The notes beneath the pieces were generated by a model, which searched no databases, was not told the origin of the DNA, and worked only from the letters and a program-made list of their open reading frames with translations. The position numbers were made by a program, and so were the translations under genes. From Isoetes engelmannii (taxonomy: Eukaryota > Streptophyta > Lycopodiopsida > Isoetales > Isoetaceae), in the NCBI GenBank assembly GCA_011763485.2, contig JAANSK020290490.1:1-20075 (forward strand): 20,075 bases of DNA, given 5' to 3'. Shown piece after piece: positions 1 through 9,020 of this stretch (position 1 is its first letter; the number at the start of each line of letters is the position of its first letter).

Positions 1-157
1 TACGTTTCCGCATTGCTAGGTGGATCCCGAGGGAGCCGGGGTCAATGGCATGTCCGGTCCTCCCACACAGAGCCTTGGCCACCATCAAGGAGTTCTGTGT
101 TAGACGGACGGCCCTCTGTTAGTTGTTGGGCTAGCAGGGGGGAATGATTCAACACTT

Positions 158-177
158 ATACGATGGGAGCATCGTAT
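158..177. repeat. Perfect 8-bp inverted repeat (hairpin)
   Basis: ATACGATG and CATCGTAT flank the 4-nt loop GGAG. It lies just beyond the 3' end of the minus-strand transposase-like gene, so it could be a transcript-end or element-end hairpin. Nothing else in the sequence tells which. Confidence 0.5.
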
Positions 178-329
178 CTGAGTTGGGTACATCACACACC
201 ACAACGAAAGGCTAAACCTCTATGAGCCACCCTTGTGGTAGATTTGGCCATGTATGACTTGATGCTATGTATTTTTTTTATCCCCTCTACCCTAGCATAG
301 TCCATGCGGTTTGCCCTATCAACATCATC

Positions 330-437
330 CTTGCCAATTAACCAAAAGTACATGCAAGAGCCAAGCATCAAATGCTGGATTTAAAAAACAATACACAGGC
401 ATGTCAAAGCAGTATTCAACACACCAAAGCATATTAC
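330..437 (-). other. Intron of the transposase-like gene, 108 nt
   Basis: The minus strand reads ...ATCAAAAG|GTAATATG and ends ...GGCAAG|GATGATG. Coding sense resumes exactly at the acceptor in a frame that matches the family's C-terminal DVDR block. The length is close to that of the second predicted intron. Confidence 0.6.
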
Positions 438-1353
438 CTTTTGATGTCCTCGCTCTTGGTGCCTTCATTCCAGCGAGTGGCAAATTCACAGGCATCAGCA
501 GCACCCCTAAATCTGGTTCCCTCACCCTCATACTTGAGTTGTTCTCTAGTGAATGCCCCCTTAAGCACTGCCCCTTGCCCATCGTGCTCTTTCTTACCAT
601 GGGTTGTCCCAAAGAAATTCCATATTATATCCTTTCCTAGCTCATTGTAATACCTTGACAGGAAGTAGAATGGCCGAGAGTTGGCTAGAACAACTATCTG
701 ATCAAACTATGTGTTTGGAGTATTCTACTCCATTAGAGCCCACCCATGCATTGCGCTTTCTGAGACAGTGGTACACAAAAAGAGTGTTGTGAACCTTGTC
801 ATCACTTGAGTAAAAATGGCTTCCTTCAATAGCTTCCTCACACCAGAGCTCTTTTCTATCCTATGCGTGATGTGAACAACTGGTCATTGTACCAATGCTG
901 TCTTTGAACCTCCCTTTGTACTTTTATGTTGTAATTCTATGCAAAATCAATTATAGAAACCACAGTGTCATCTTGGATGTTGTCCAGGCAAATTATGAAT
1001 TGCTAGGCCTGCCATCTTGCCCTGTAATTATGTGGTACAAATGTCTTCAATGTGGAACATAGGTAAGTAATAAAAGCGGGCACTGATGTTTTCTTGTAAG
1101 ACAATCTAAGAACTGCTTTTGGCTCTTTCTTTTTTATCAGTCGAGGTTTCACCTTCTACTGCTATTTCTGACTGTGTTCCACCAACTGCCTTAGCCTTCT
1201 TCCCTTTCTTTCCCTTCTTAGTGGCATTAACCCTTTTCCTTTTGCTGCTACTTGGAATTTCCTTAGTAACACAATCTGCAGCTACACTACCATTTTCTGT
1301 CGCCACTGCAACTATACCACATTTTTTGTCTCCACTAGAACTCGTATCAAGGT

Positions 1354-1463
1354 CTGCAGCAGGTAAAACAAGAGGTTAGTAATTGTACGCAACAGAACAA
1401 CATGATTATGTGGACTACAACATACATACAACACTCTACAACAACAATTAAAGAGAGTTTTAC
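1354..1463 (-). other. Intron of the transposase-like gene, 110 nt
   Basis: The minus-strand donor is AAAAG|GTAAAA and the acceptor is CCTGCTGCAG|ACC. The acceptor opens the clean frame that leads into the Lys-rich linker. Confidence 0.6.
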
Positions 1464-1995
1464 CTTTTCAAACGTTTTTTATTTCATCAATGATTTTCTC
1501 TTTCTCTTGGACATATAGAAAGAGTCTGTATGCCACAACCCTCACATTTCTGCATCAAGCAGTCATGTTTATACCACTCTTATCCCTTGCTCTTTTTGCA
1601 AACAACAGCCCTCCACAGCTCGTTGTTCGAGTCATATGTGTATCTGCTACCTATGCATTCGTCGCGAGGCCCACCAACCCCACATGAACACTTGCAAGTA
1701 TCATCATTAAATCTTGTTTTCATGGATCTTAAGGCATTCAAGGCTACTCTGGCATACTCCAAGTTCATATGGTATATGCAACATCAGGTCTCCTTTCTGA
1801 TACTTTGTTGACATATATAGGATTTAGCTTCTCGAGAGCCTTCAAGCAAACAGGGTCTTCTCTTCAGGGTGTGCCTTTTTGTATGGAAAAGCTCCAGCTG
1901 GGAGGTGGCTTTGATGTTAGAAATATTAAAGAAAGAGAAGCAAGGAGTGTTTGTATGCAAATTTAGACCTGTGTGACCTCCATAAGGTCAAGGGA

Positions 1996-2300
1996 TAAGA
2001 GGTTCAGAAGCTTGTGTCTCCAACAGAGTTCACAACGTCCTTCTTGCAAGGAGCGAAAAAATTGATTATATTGATGGTGAAAAAATAACTTTGTTAGTTG
2101 ACGATGGAAATATAATAGATATCGAGACTCTGCTGTTTTGTTTTCAAAATCTGAAATGCTCTACTTGCAACCAGGGATGAGAGAACCACACCTCAACCTC
2201 CTTTGAAAGTTAGACCATGTACCATTTCCAAGGATGGCTTCCAATTTCCTGAATGTAGTGGTTGCAATCATGGATCTTTTGGAACCTAGCAAAAGATTGC
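1996..2300 (+). pseudogene. Coding scrap with two Cys pairs, plus strand
   Basis: A stop-free stretch of about 60 codons begins near 1996 and includes DYIDGEKITLLVDDGNIIDI and ends near CSTCNQG at 2180. After a frame change, protein-like sequence continues with KVRPCTISKDGFQFPECSGC to about 2300. The CxxC pairs could be halves of a zinc ribbon. There is no start codon and I do not recognise the protein. The fragment faces the neighbouring minus-strand gene, so it is either a separate insertion or a chance frame. Confidence 0.3.
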
Positions 2301-2455
2301 ACGCTATTCAAAGAAACTCTTCTATCCAGCATCATTCAGCATATCAAACCGTTCAAAATCATGAAAACCCAGAGACATACACTCATCAGTGAGAAATGTA
2401 CCTAAGAGCCCTATCATAATCGAATTGCATCTCGAGGTTTTGGAAGAAGCCATCA

Positions 2456-3115
2456 CTAATGTCGAAGTCCTGGCTCACCATACATATTGTTCCTTTGCCT
2501 CTTTGTGGCTATCATTGTCTTCTTCAAATTTTTGAGCAGCACCCCTGCTGCATTACATTCTTTCGAATTTGGCAAGATTCCAGGTCCTTTGATTTCTACG
2601 TGGTGGTGATGAACAACCCTCTTCATCACATCCGACTTGATTTTTGGTGAATGCTTCTTGGTAAGCTTGTTGAAGTAGGTGACTGTACCATTGGCTGTTT
2701 CTTGCATGTGCCTGCTTTTCTTTTCTCGAACAACCACTGCATCTGTCATCTTGTTCTTCAAATAGGGATTCTCTCTTTCTCTATGCATCCATTTTTCTTG
2801 TAAATTGCAGAGGAAACTGGATGTTCATGCGATATCTCCTAAGTTTTAGTGAAATCCAACACATCTGGCTCAGTGAATTGGAATTCATCGAGCCGGAAAT
2901 ACAAAGCTAAACATGTGACTGCATCCAAGCCGGTATCATGGGCCACCATGAATTTTGGCACCAAAGAGGAAAGAATGAATGGGAGGGAGAATTTGCGCGG
3001 GCATAGATGTGAATTTGTTGGAGGCTTGTATCTCCAATGTACCACTTGCGCGAAAATCCAGCCAAAAATCCCACAATCATTTCTTAACGGTTCTTGGCTG
3101 ATGTGGACAAGTTAG
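2456..3115 (-). pseudogene. Unidentified coding debris, minus strand
   Basis: Two protein-like blocks are seen. One at 3045-2839 includes KFMVAHDTGLDAVTCLALYF and RLDEFQFTEPDVLDF. A basic 110-codon stretch at 2788-2456 includes TANGTVTYFNKLTKKHSPK and LLKNLKKTMIATKRQRNN. They would join by a frameshift near 2800. The plus strand of 2849-3115 is also open, so the strand is not certain. I recognise no family. It may be an upstream exon of the transposase-like gene or a separate element. Confidence 0.3.
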
Positions 3116-3175
3116 TACATGAAGCGCCAAAAAAAAACGCAAGCAGGGGTGTGATAAGCAGGCTAAAGCCCTGCT

Positions 3176-3203
3176 AAAAGCATGCGTTCGGACGTATGCT
3201 TTT
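3176..3203. repeat. 12-bp inverted repeat with TCGG loop
   Basis: AAAAGCATGCGT (3176-3187) pairs with ACGTATGCTTTT (3192-3203) with one G-T wobble. A weaker hairpin, AGCAGG...CCTGCT, lies just upstream. The pair sits about 30 bp from the point where copy A stops matching copy B, so it may mark a foldback or element end. Confidence 0.55.
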
Positions 3204-3231
3204 GCAACCCACCAGCATACTTTTGCCTTAT

Positions 3232-4872
3232 GGTCAAACCAAATAATTCTTTTATGTGGACAAGAATTTTGATGATGTGGGCACTTAGCATATACTGTTT
3301 TCCAGGTTGGCCATTGGCCCTATTTTTGCATTAGTGAGATCCCTCTTGACATTTATCATCAATGGTTCTGATGGACACTTATTAGGATCAAACATGGCCA
3401 AACTAAATTTTTTTTATTGGAATGTCAACATCAATTATGGATGCACCATTTCGAGCAAAATTTGAATACTTATATATGAGTTTATCGACTGGTAGGGAAT
3501 CCTCAATCCCTCCAAAACAAAAGTATGCATCCAAAGGTACCAATGCTAACAAACTCTATGTATGCAATTCCCACATCTTGTAACTCCTTTTCAGCCGACA
3601 TAACTTCAAGCACCCTTCTCGGTACCATAGGAGTAGGAAATCTCTTAAAAAGCACAGTGAGATCCTTTTGTTTTTCTACCACTTCATTTAGAAAATTGTT
3701 AGAAATATTTTTGGCCTCATCATCCATAGTGATACATTTCATTTTTGGATTCACATCACCTGGTTTTAAATTCATTGTACTAGATGATGGAGCATTCACA
3801 TTACCTGGAGTGAGATGATACTTTTTGCCACACGCAAGTATGATGTCCCTGTATTCACCCAGAATCTTGATGCAAGTTTCTGGTTCCATTTTGTCTGATT
3901 CCATTAAACTGGGAATGTTAGGAATCATAACATTTTTTAGTAACTGGAGTATGTTACCACCCTTTCGAAAAGTATGGAATAGCTTGAACCAATAAGTGGT
4001 ATCCAAATTATTCAATAAAGAATGCCCACGCATGGGTCTACTTTCGTTTAAGAAATCCAGTTCTCTTTTAATGATGAAGTCATGGAATCCAAGAGCATCC
4101 TTCATCAATAACATTACAGTTAGTATGGCATAAGGAAATGGAGCCAATAGTTGATCCATGTATCCTAACTTTCAGGATCGCAAAAAGATTCCTCCTCCGG
4201 TATATCAACCACAGAAGCATCATTCTCAAGAACCTGTAGTGGCGATTATTTTGCATTAGGACTTCTAAATCTTTTAAGAAATCGCAATAAAAAACAGACA
4301 ATGATTATGAAATGAATCATCAAGTGGTGCCCGCAGGCAATCTATTGTCTATCTATGCTTTCATTAAGCAAACCTTCTTTTGTTTTATGAATCTGTTTAT
4401 GTGCTATTCTTAAAAAATTATAGACTATAGAGCAACGATTCATCCAAATATTTGAAAGAATTATAAAAAATAGAGATACATACATTGATTAATCTTTCGA
4501 TATAGTCTCAAGTGGGTAGAGCTCATACTTGCACCTATCCAAAACACAACCAAAAGTTAGAACCATTAGTGCATATGGGAAGTAACAGGTATCATAGCTC
4601 GAGATTGAAGAATCCCCCGTGTTATAAGTGTCAAGAGAACTACACAATTAACCAGCTTAAACTTACTCTAACATTAGTTATCTACAAGAAAGTTCTAAAG
4701 AACTAAGCAAAAAAAAAACTCTCTTTTTCTCTAAGAAACTTGAGAAATCTATTTTTTACTGATTCAACGTCATGTTTTTCATTCCATTCTTGAATCATAA
4801 ACGGCTTACCTAGCTACAAGATGCCATGGCATCATGTGCAGGATCCACACCATCTATTTCCATTTCTGCCAT
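3232..4872 (-). pseudogene. Truncated RT-gene copy A: exon 1 plus N-terminal exon 2
   Basis: Exon 1 is complement(4810..4872), starting MAEMEIDGVDPAHDA. Its last codon is TAG where copy B has CAG, directly before the donor GTAAG. Exon 2 starts at 4233 after the acceptor CTACAG and first reads VLENDASVVDIPEEESFCD. A frameshift near 4170 moves into the 4159-3503 frame, which includes PFPYAILTVMLLMKDALGFH, MRGHSLLNNLDTTYWFKLFH and YRDIILACGKKYHLTPG. Sense continues in decayed form to about 3250 and stops there without reaching an RT domain. The N-terminal region matches no domain I can name. Because the 3' part is lost and the intron kept, this is not a TPRT-type 5' truncation. Confidence 0.75.
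4234..4809 (-). other. Intron 1 of RT-gene copy A, about 576 nt, phase 0
   Basis: The minus-strand donor is TAG|GTAAGC at 4809 and the acceptor is CTACAG|GTT at 4234. Both sites align with those of copy B (12835 and 10355), where the donor context is CAG|GTAAGC. The intron falls between codons. Confidence 0.7.
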
Positions 4873-5075
4873 CTGTTTTGCTCGAAAGTAATAACATTTG
4901 GCAAAATTTAGATAGTACAACATGGAGGATTCATTAGTTTCAGAAAGCCAAAAGCCAATGGAATTGAAAAAACGGTTGAATTATTTTCCCCACGAGTTTT
5001 ATCCAAGCACTGTTACAGATCAATCCAGCTTATTTGTATAAGTGCTTCCTAAGTGATAGAACTAAATCCCACCAA

Positions 5076-5779
5076 TATCTCTAATAGATTTATCATAGCA
5101 TAGCAATAAGAAACTAGAGATCAAATACCTAGGAAGTATACACAACCGACTATTTTGCTTAGATTTTCGATCCCTTATGATCAATCGGTTATGCTCTTGG
5201 AAGAAACGGATTCTTGCAGAGCAGATTCAAGAGCTGGTGCAGAGCAGATTGATGGCCGATGCAGGATCGAACTATGCCTCTGGAGCAGAGCAGATTAGCC
5301 GCTGATGCATCACTGATGCAGATCGAACCAAGCCTCTGATCGGTGATCAGATGGCCATTGTCACTGTCGCATAAGGCAAATACATCAAGATATTCATCAA
5401 GATACAACAAGATATTCAAATATCGGTTGTTCATGTGGCTTTGCCACATGTCATTTGAGGACTTCCCAATATTATAACTATTGAATTAGCCAAAGAATAT
5501 TCATTTTTTGATGTTTTTTTGTAATCCCATTGATTGTTTTTACATTGTGAAGAGAACTAGTGTTCAAACATTCGTACGGAATACTGCCTTTAAATGAAAA
5601 AAGACTGTAGTTTAAGTTTGGCTACGGGAATTTGGGTCCAAACCTTTATCCACTTTCATCCTACATTTGGCAACAATATTGCTCTACGTTTGAAAGAAAA
5701 GAAAAGATACTCTAGTTTATTGCTAGCATTCAGAAAATGCCCTTATTATTAAGGGAAGTTGGGTTCACCGCATAAGATT
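5076..5779. other. AT-rich stretch between the two RT-gene copies
   Basis: No convincing gene is seen. It separates the stop of copy B (5780) from the 5' flank of copy A. It holds a short repeated motif (5216-5338) and otherwise AT-rich sequence, probably 3'-untranslated or flanking DNA of copy B. Confidence 0.5.
5216..5338 (+). repeat. Degenerate short tandem repeats
   Basis: GCAGAGCAGATT occurs at 5216, 5239 and 5285. GATCGAACtATGCCTCTG at 5265 recurs as GATCGAACcAaGCCTCTG at 5321. The spacing is irregular (23-56 bp). Confidence 0.6.
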
Positions 5780-6075
5780 TCATTCTAGACTTGTGATTCT
5801 AGCTCCTACAATAAGTTGTCTAAAAAAATGATCGAACATTGAACCAGGTGCCATAGCATTCTCAATAGTTTTCAGTACCAAACGTTTGAATCGAATTCCT
5901 AAAAAAATCCATTTCCTTCAAAGGTTCCGATACTCTTCATGATTTCCTCAATAAACTCCTTTGGATGATTGCATAGGTATAGTAGCAATCCTATCTGTGC
6001 AATTATTAGATTATAACTTTGGTTAATGCTTCTGTTTGATGCCAGTTGTATACATTCCATAAACTTGAAAGGGCT

Positions 6076-6088
6076 ATTATTCATGATC
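6076..6088 (+). repeat. Target-site duplication, left copy
   Basis: ATTATTCATGATC; the partner is at 6392-6404 with two mismatches. Confidence 0.6.
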
Positions 6089-6192
6089 AGTGGCCGACTG
6101 ATCCATGGCTGGGGTATTCATAGACATATAGCAGATAAACATTAAGCTGTATAGATGTGTGTAAGCATAAAAACTGGATGTTTGTGATTTCG

Positions 6193-6260
6193 GGACTTCG
6201 GTCCTTTTCTTTGCATTGTTTCAGGACTTCGGTCCCCGTTTTGTTTAAGGACTTCGGTCC
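6193..6260 (+). repeat. Three UUCG-tetraloop hairpins, GGAC-UUCG-GUCC
   Basis: Identical 12-mers lie at 6193-6204, 6224-6235 and 6249-6260. Each RNA copy folds as a 4-bp GGAC/GUCC stem closed by a C(UUCG)G tetraloop, which is exceptionally stable. They lie 66 to 133 bp upstream of the LINE tail, where some LINE reverse transcriptases recognise their RNA. Confidence 0.85.
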
Positions 6261-6325
6261 CCCTTTGTACTGTTCCGTCGCATGTCCAATTGGATGCTGC
6301 CTTGTGGCGCGACGTTAAAATTTTT

Positions 6326-6375
6326 ATCTTATCTTATCTTATCTTATCTTATCTTATCTTATCTTATCTTATCTT
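6326..6375 (+). repeat. (ATCTT)10 microsatellite, LINE tail
   Basis: Ten exact ATCTT units follow AAAATTTTT. Simple-repeat tails instead of poly(A) occur in several LINE lineages. Confidence 0.9.
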
Positions 6376-6391
6376 TTTATCAAATCTTGTA

Positions 6392-6404
6392 ATTATAAAT
6401 GATC
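6392..6404 (+). repeat. Target-site duplication, right copy
   Basis: ATTATAAATGATC, directly after the LINE tail. Confidence 0.6.
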
Positions 6405-7803
6405 CATATTCTGGACGTTACTTGGATGTGCATATTCAAGAAATTGCACCTGGACAATTATTCATCATGCCTAGGAAGCATAGGTTAGACCTTGTCACTC
6501 TTAATTTCCAAAAAAACAAGCGGGTAAATCCAATGTGGATTTTCCTTGCATCTGACTTCTTCTGGGTTATTAAATGATCCCAAATCATGCAAAAATAGTC
6601 CCAATAAGTCTTTTCTCCTCAATGTGGCGAGTCTCATGATAAATTTCATTTTAAAATGCATAAGGTAAATATTGCACCATAATGGTGAACACGAAAACCC
6701 CATTGGTATGCCCTTTATTTGTTTCCATACTCGATCGCCTAATTGGACATGACAATTAAGCATTAAACAATTGTTAATGGCCACGAAATTTTCACATGTC
6801 ATTTCCCATGCATTGTCACTGGTTGGATTCTTTTTTTACACCAATAGCATTTGAATGTTGATGTATACAAATATATAAAGAGTCGCATGGGACTCATTTT
6901 TTGAAATGCTTTGATGAACAATTCCTCACATAAGTAGGATAATCCTTCATTTCCTTGTGATGGTATCAATTCATAACATCCCATGATATCCAAAAGCATG
7001 GAAAATTCTTGACGGGAGATTGATTAAAAGGTCAATCGTGGAATCAACCCACCAAAAAGATCTAGTTTTTACTCTCAAAATATTAAAATGTCCATGTCTT
7101 GTTTGTGACAAATATCTTGGATAATAGGAACTAAAGTTTGTTAGATGCCCTAATCTTGAAAAGATACAGTTGGCGGCATTAGTTAGCCACCTAAATGTAT
7201 CTTTATGGACTTCATATATGCCCATCGAATTTGGGAGTCGTAGATCGGATTCAACATTGATGAATGAGAAGGCCCTCATGCCATTAATGCACCTATCTTT
7301 TATTTTATTTGGTGTCATTGGTATCCTATCCTCGTCAATACACATTTCAAGGTCCCCGCTTTTAGTTCTGGCCATGGCCAATTTTCTAATATAATTTTGG
7401 CAAATAAATACTGGTATATTTTTTGCTTTGCGAACACCCGAGATATATAGGTGTTTTAAAAACCATTTCTTTTCATTAAAGCCAACAATGGAAAAACTAC
7501 CTGCTATGGGAATCTTAACCTTAGTAATGTTTTAAAACATTTCAAGTTCCCATTTAATATAAGGTTTTGTTTTTTCAATCCTAGTATGGTCAAAATGTCC
7601 CGTCATTGTTTCCATCCAAGCTCTTATTACTTCCTACACGACAGCCTGTATGTTGGGTTTCCTCAAGGAGATATGATTCAAGCCACAATTTAACTCCCTC
7701 TTTAAACTATTATGGATGCAAATGTTTTTGGAAAGAGTCTTAACATGATTCCTGTCATCACATAAAGATGTATATCTTTGAAACCTTCTCAATGAATCAC
7801 ACA

Positions 7804-8500
7804 TCAATGTAAGTCATCCGAACATGAAAAACCACAAAAAGTTTGCCTATGTTTATACCATGATGACTTTGTAGTGGGAATATACTTCCAACCAAATGTT
7901 ATATTATCCAAAATTGTTTCATTTAGAATAAGAAGTCCACTTTTACAACAAGTAAGGAAGATCTTTGTCAATCTTACTAACTCAAGAAGTCTATTTTCAT
8001 ACAACAAGTGTGTGTAAAAAGATTCAATTTGAGCATAATAAGTAGCTATATAGAAAATCCACACGAAAACATAAATAGCACATAATTGTTTCACACGTCA
8101 CTCCCAACTTAATTCAAAGTATTTGGTTGTAGAGGTGATTCTTTATATACCACTTGTTCATCCAAAGTAGTTTCTTCAATGACTTCATTCCCAAATTGAT
8201 TGAGGGTGTTCTGTCTGGTATGACTATTCCTTCCTATGATCCATCCTCTAGGAGTTGAATTGAAAGGTCAGCCACTTCTGGATCACACTTTTTTGTATTT
8301 CTAGTATAGTATTCAAAGGATGATGTTTTGCCAGCACCACTGGATCTACTTGCCACCATGTCCAGAACCTCTGGACCTTCAATTTGGGGTATTGAAAGAC
8401 CCTCTTCCTCTATAAGCATTCCTTTTATATGGATCACTTTCCACGAAAGCTGTTTCCCTCGGTCCCTTTTTTTTTTTTTCCCCTTTTTGAAGGACGTCAA
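7804..8500 (-). pseudogene. Linker region of copy B between N-terminal part and RT
   Basis: The minus strand resumes below the twin-primed insert with a basic block (KKGKKKKRDRGK, near 8490-8455), then SIPQIEGPEVLDMVASRSSG to about 8234. Past a stop and frame changes come YAQIESFYTHLLYENRLLEL and WKYIPTTKSSWYKHRQTF, ending at 7804, where a frameshift enters the RT frame. No domain is recognised. The order and strand fit a single long protein with its flanks. Confidence 0.6.
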
Positions 8501-8521
8501 ACTTTATCAAAAATCCAAGTC

Positions 8522-9010
8522 GAAATACAAATACAAATGAACAGAGGATAATCATGATCCACTAAGTAGGAACATCGGCCTATGCATAAGATAGCACACT
8601 CAATAAATCTCGAAAATCAACTGTCGCTTGGCAGGAACAAGCGAGGAACGATGGTAAACCTTAGCAATTTTAGCTTATGCGTCCTAGAGCACAACAGCAG
8701 TAAGAGTGTCTAAGCCCTTAAAGACATACAAATTTCTGTGCTTCCAGATACACCACAACAGCCACCCTGACGCTATGTGAAACGCCTGGCTTCGCAACAA
8801 CAAAATGGTCCCTTCAGCTCCCGCCTCCTAGTTGGAGGCGTATGTGGACCTGGGCTTGGGATAAGCTTCCTCTAAGGTGGCTGTGCTTTGGTGGCAGATT
8901 CTTCATAGATGCCCTCGTGTGAATGTGCTTGTCCACAGGTTCGATCCTCGAGTCTCAGCATTCTGCCCAATGTGCAAGCAAAGGGATGAGACTATTGAGC
9001 ACTATTGTTT
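8522..9010. mobile_element. 5'-inverted (twin-primed) LINE fragment
   Basis: The two halves of one LINE ORF2 end lie in opposite orientation. On the minus strand, 8826-8545 reads the last part of ORF2 (WLLWCIWKHRNLYVFKG, then AKIAKVYHRSSLVPAKRQLI) and ends in a short (ATTTGT)3-like tail (8523-8538). On the plus strand, 8830-9010 reads the part that should precede it: AVLWWQILHRCPRVNVLVHR and FCPMCKQRDETIEHYC, a plant zf-RVT domain (Cys near 8964 and 8973, His near 9000, Cys near 9006). An inverted 5' part followed by the 3' part is the known twin-priming outcome. Frames need one shift and hold stops. I could not find a clear target-site duplication. Confidence 0.7.
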
Positions 9011-9020
9011 TTCTATGTGA

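Larger units (their letters stand above)
192..1915 (-). pseudogene. Decayed RNase H-fold transposase-like gene, three exons visible
   Basis: Read on the minus strand, coding blocks follow in order. An N-terminal block near 1915-1770 reads LKALEKLNPIYVNKVSE. A Cys-rich block near 1700-1500 contains CKCSCGVGGPRDEC, NNELWRAVVC and CEGCG, which looks zinc-binding. A Lys-rich, NLS-like linker follows at 1353-1106. An RNase H-like core spans about 1050-438, with IIDFA..NYNIKVQREVQ..HW (first Asp near 946), HFYSSDDKVHNTLFVYHC, a degraded SDxCxxQ, and FFGTTHGKKEHDGQGA. The last exon (329-192) reads DDVDRANRMDYARVEGIKK. I know this motif order (DFAENY, SDD, SDG..QFK, FFGTxHGK..DGxGAVxK) from many uncharacterised eukaryotic proteins and cannot give a family name. 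In-frame stops (for example TAG where Glu is expected, TGA where Trp is expected) and at least two frameshifts make it a pseudogene. The function, probably a DDE-type transposase, is inferred. Its 5' part is not resolved. Confidence 0.7.
3230..5075 (-). repeat. Copy A: duplicate of the 5' part of the RT gene
   Basis: This block matches 9350-10420 and then 12330-13092, in the same orientation and at roughly nine in ten bases by eye. It covers the 5' flank, exon 1, the intron and about 325 codons of exon 2. It contains no RT sequence. Copy B has a 1.9-kb insertion in the intron that copy A lacks. Copy A has a deletion of about 20 bp near 3310 relative to B. Confidence 0.85.
6089..6391 (+). mobile_element. 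LINE 3' end inserted in the RT gene
   Basis: This ~300-bp insert is flanked by an imperfect 13-bp target-site duplication, ATTATTCATGATC (6076-6088) and ATTATAAATGATC (6392-6404), which match at 11 of 13 positions. Removing the insert and one copy rejoins the RT reading frame. The insert holds three copies of GGACTTCGGTCC, a palindrome TCCAATTGGA (6285-6294), a CGTCGC/GCGACG stem (6276-6281 with 6309-6314) and a pentanucleotide tail. It contains no ORF, so it is a 5'-truncated copy that is all 3' UTR. Confidence 0.75.
5780..7808 (-). pseudogene. Reverse transcriptase domain of copy B
   Basis: In order on the minus strand, an N-terminal RT region begins at 7808 (MCDSLRRFQRY) and holds two in-frame stops, near 7637 and 7534. 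GIYEVHKDTFRWLTNAAN lies near 7230. Motif A, LDIMGCYELIP, has its Asp near 6989, just after a frameshift. LGDRVWKQIKGIPMGFSCSP is motif B (6736-6680 region). ENPHWIYPL and NFLNMHIQV follow. After the LINE insert comes PFKFMECIQLASNRSINQSY (6074-6015) and then KRLVLKTIENAMAPGSMF (about 5860) to the stop. GIPMGFSCSPLW, YExHKxxxRWLTN and SNRxxxQSYN match an RT type I know from plants, algae and protists; I place it nearest Penelope-like RTs, not firmly. Motif C is missing: the site near 6585 reads LHDLGSF where xFRYIDDL is expected, as if about six codons were deleted. Confidence 0.75.

Noticed and set aside
130-192. Polypurine tract and LTR start (CAGGGGGGAATGA...)
   Set aside because: No matching LTR, primer-binding site or TG...CA pair is in the window, and the preceding bases do not read as an integrase or RNase H.
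311-650. Plus-strand frames of about 100 codons
   Set aside because: They are antisense to the RNase H-like core, where the minus strand shows family motifs and splice sites.
5189-5449. 86-codon minus-strand frame between the RT-gene copies
   Set aside because: It overlaps short repeats, has no recognisable motif and is not shared with copy B.
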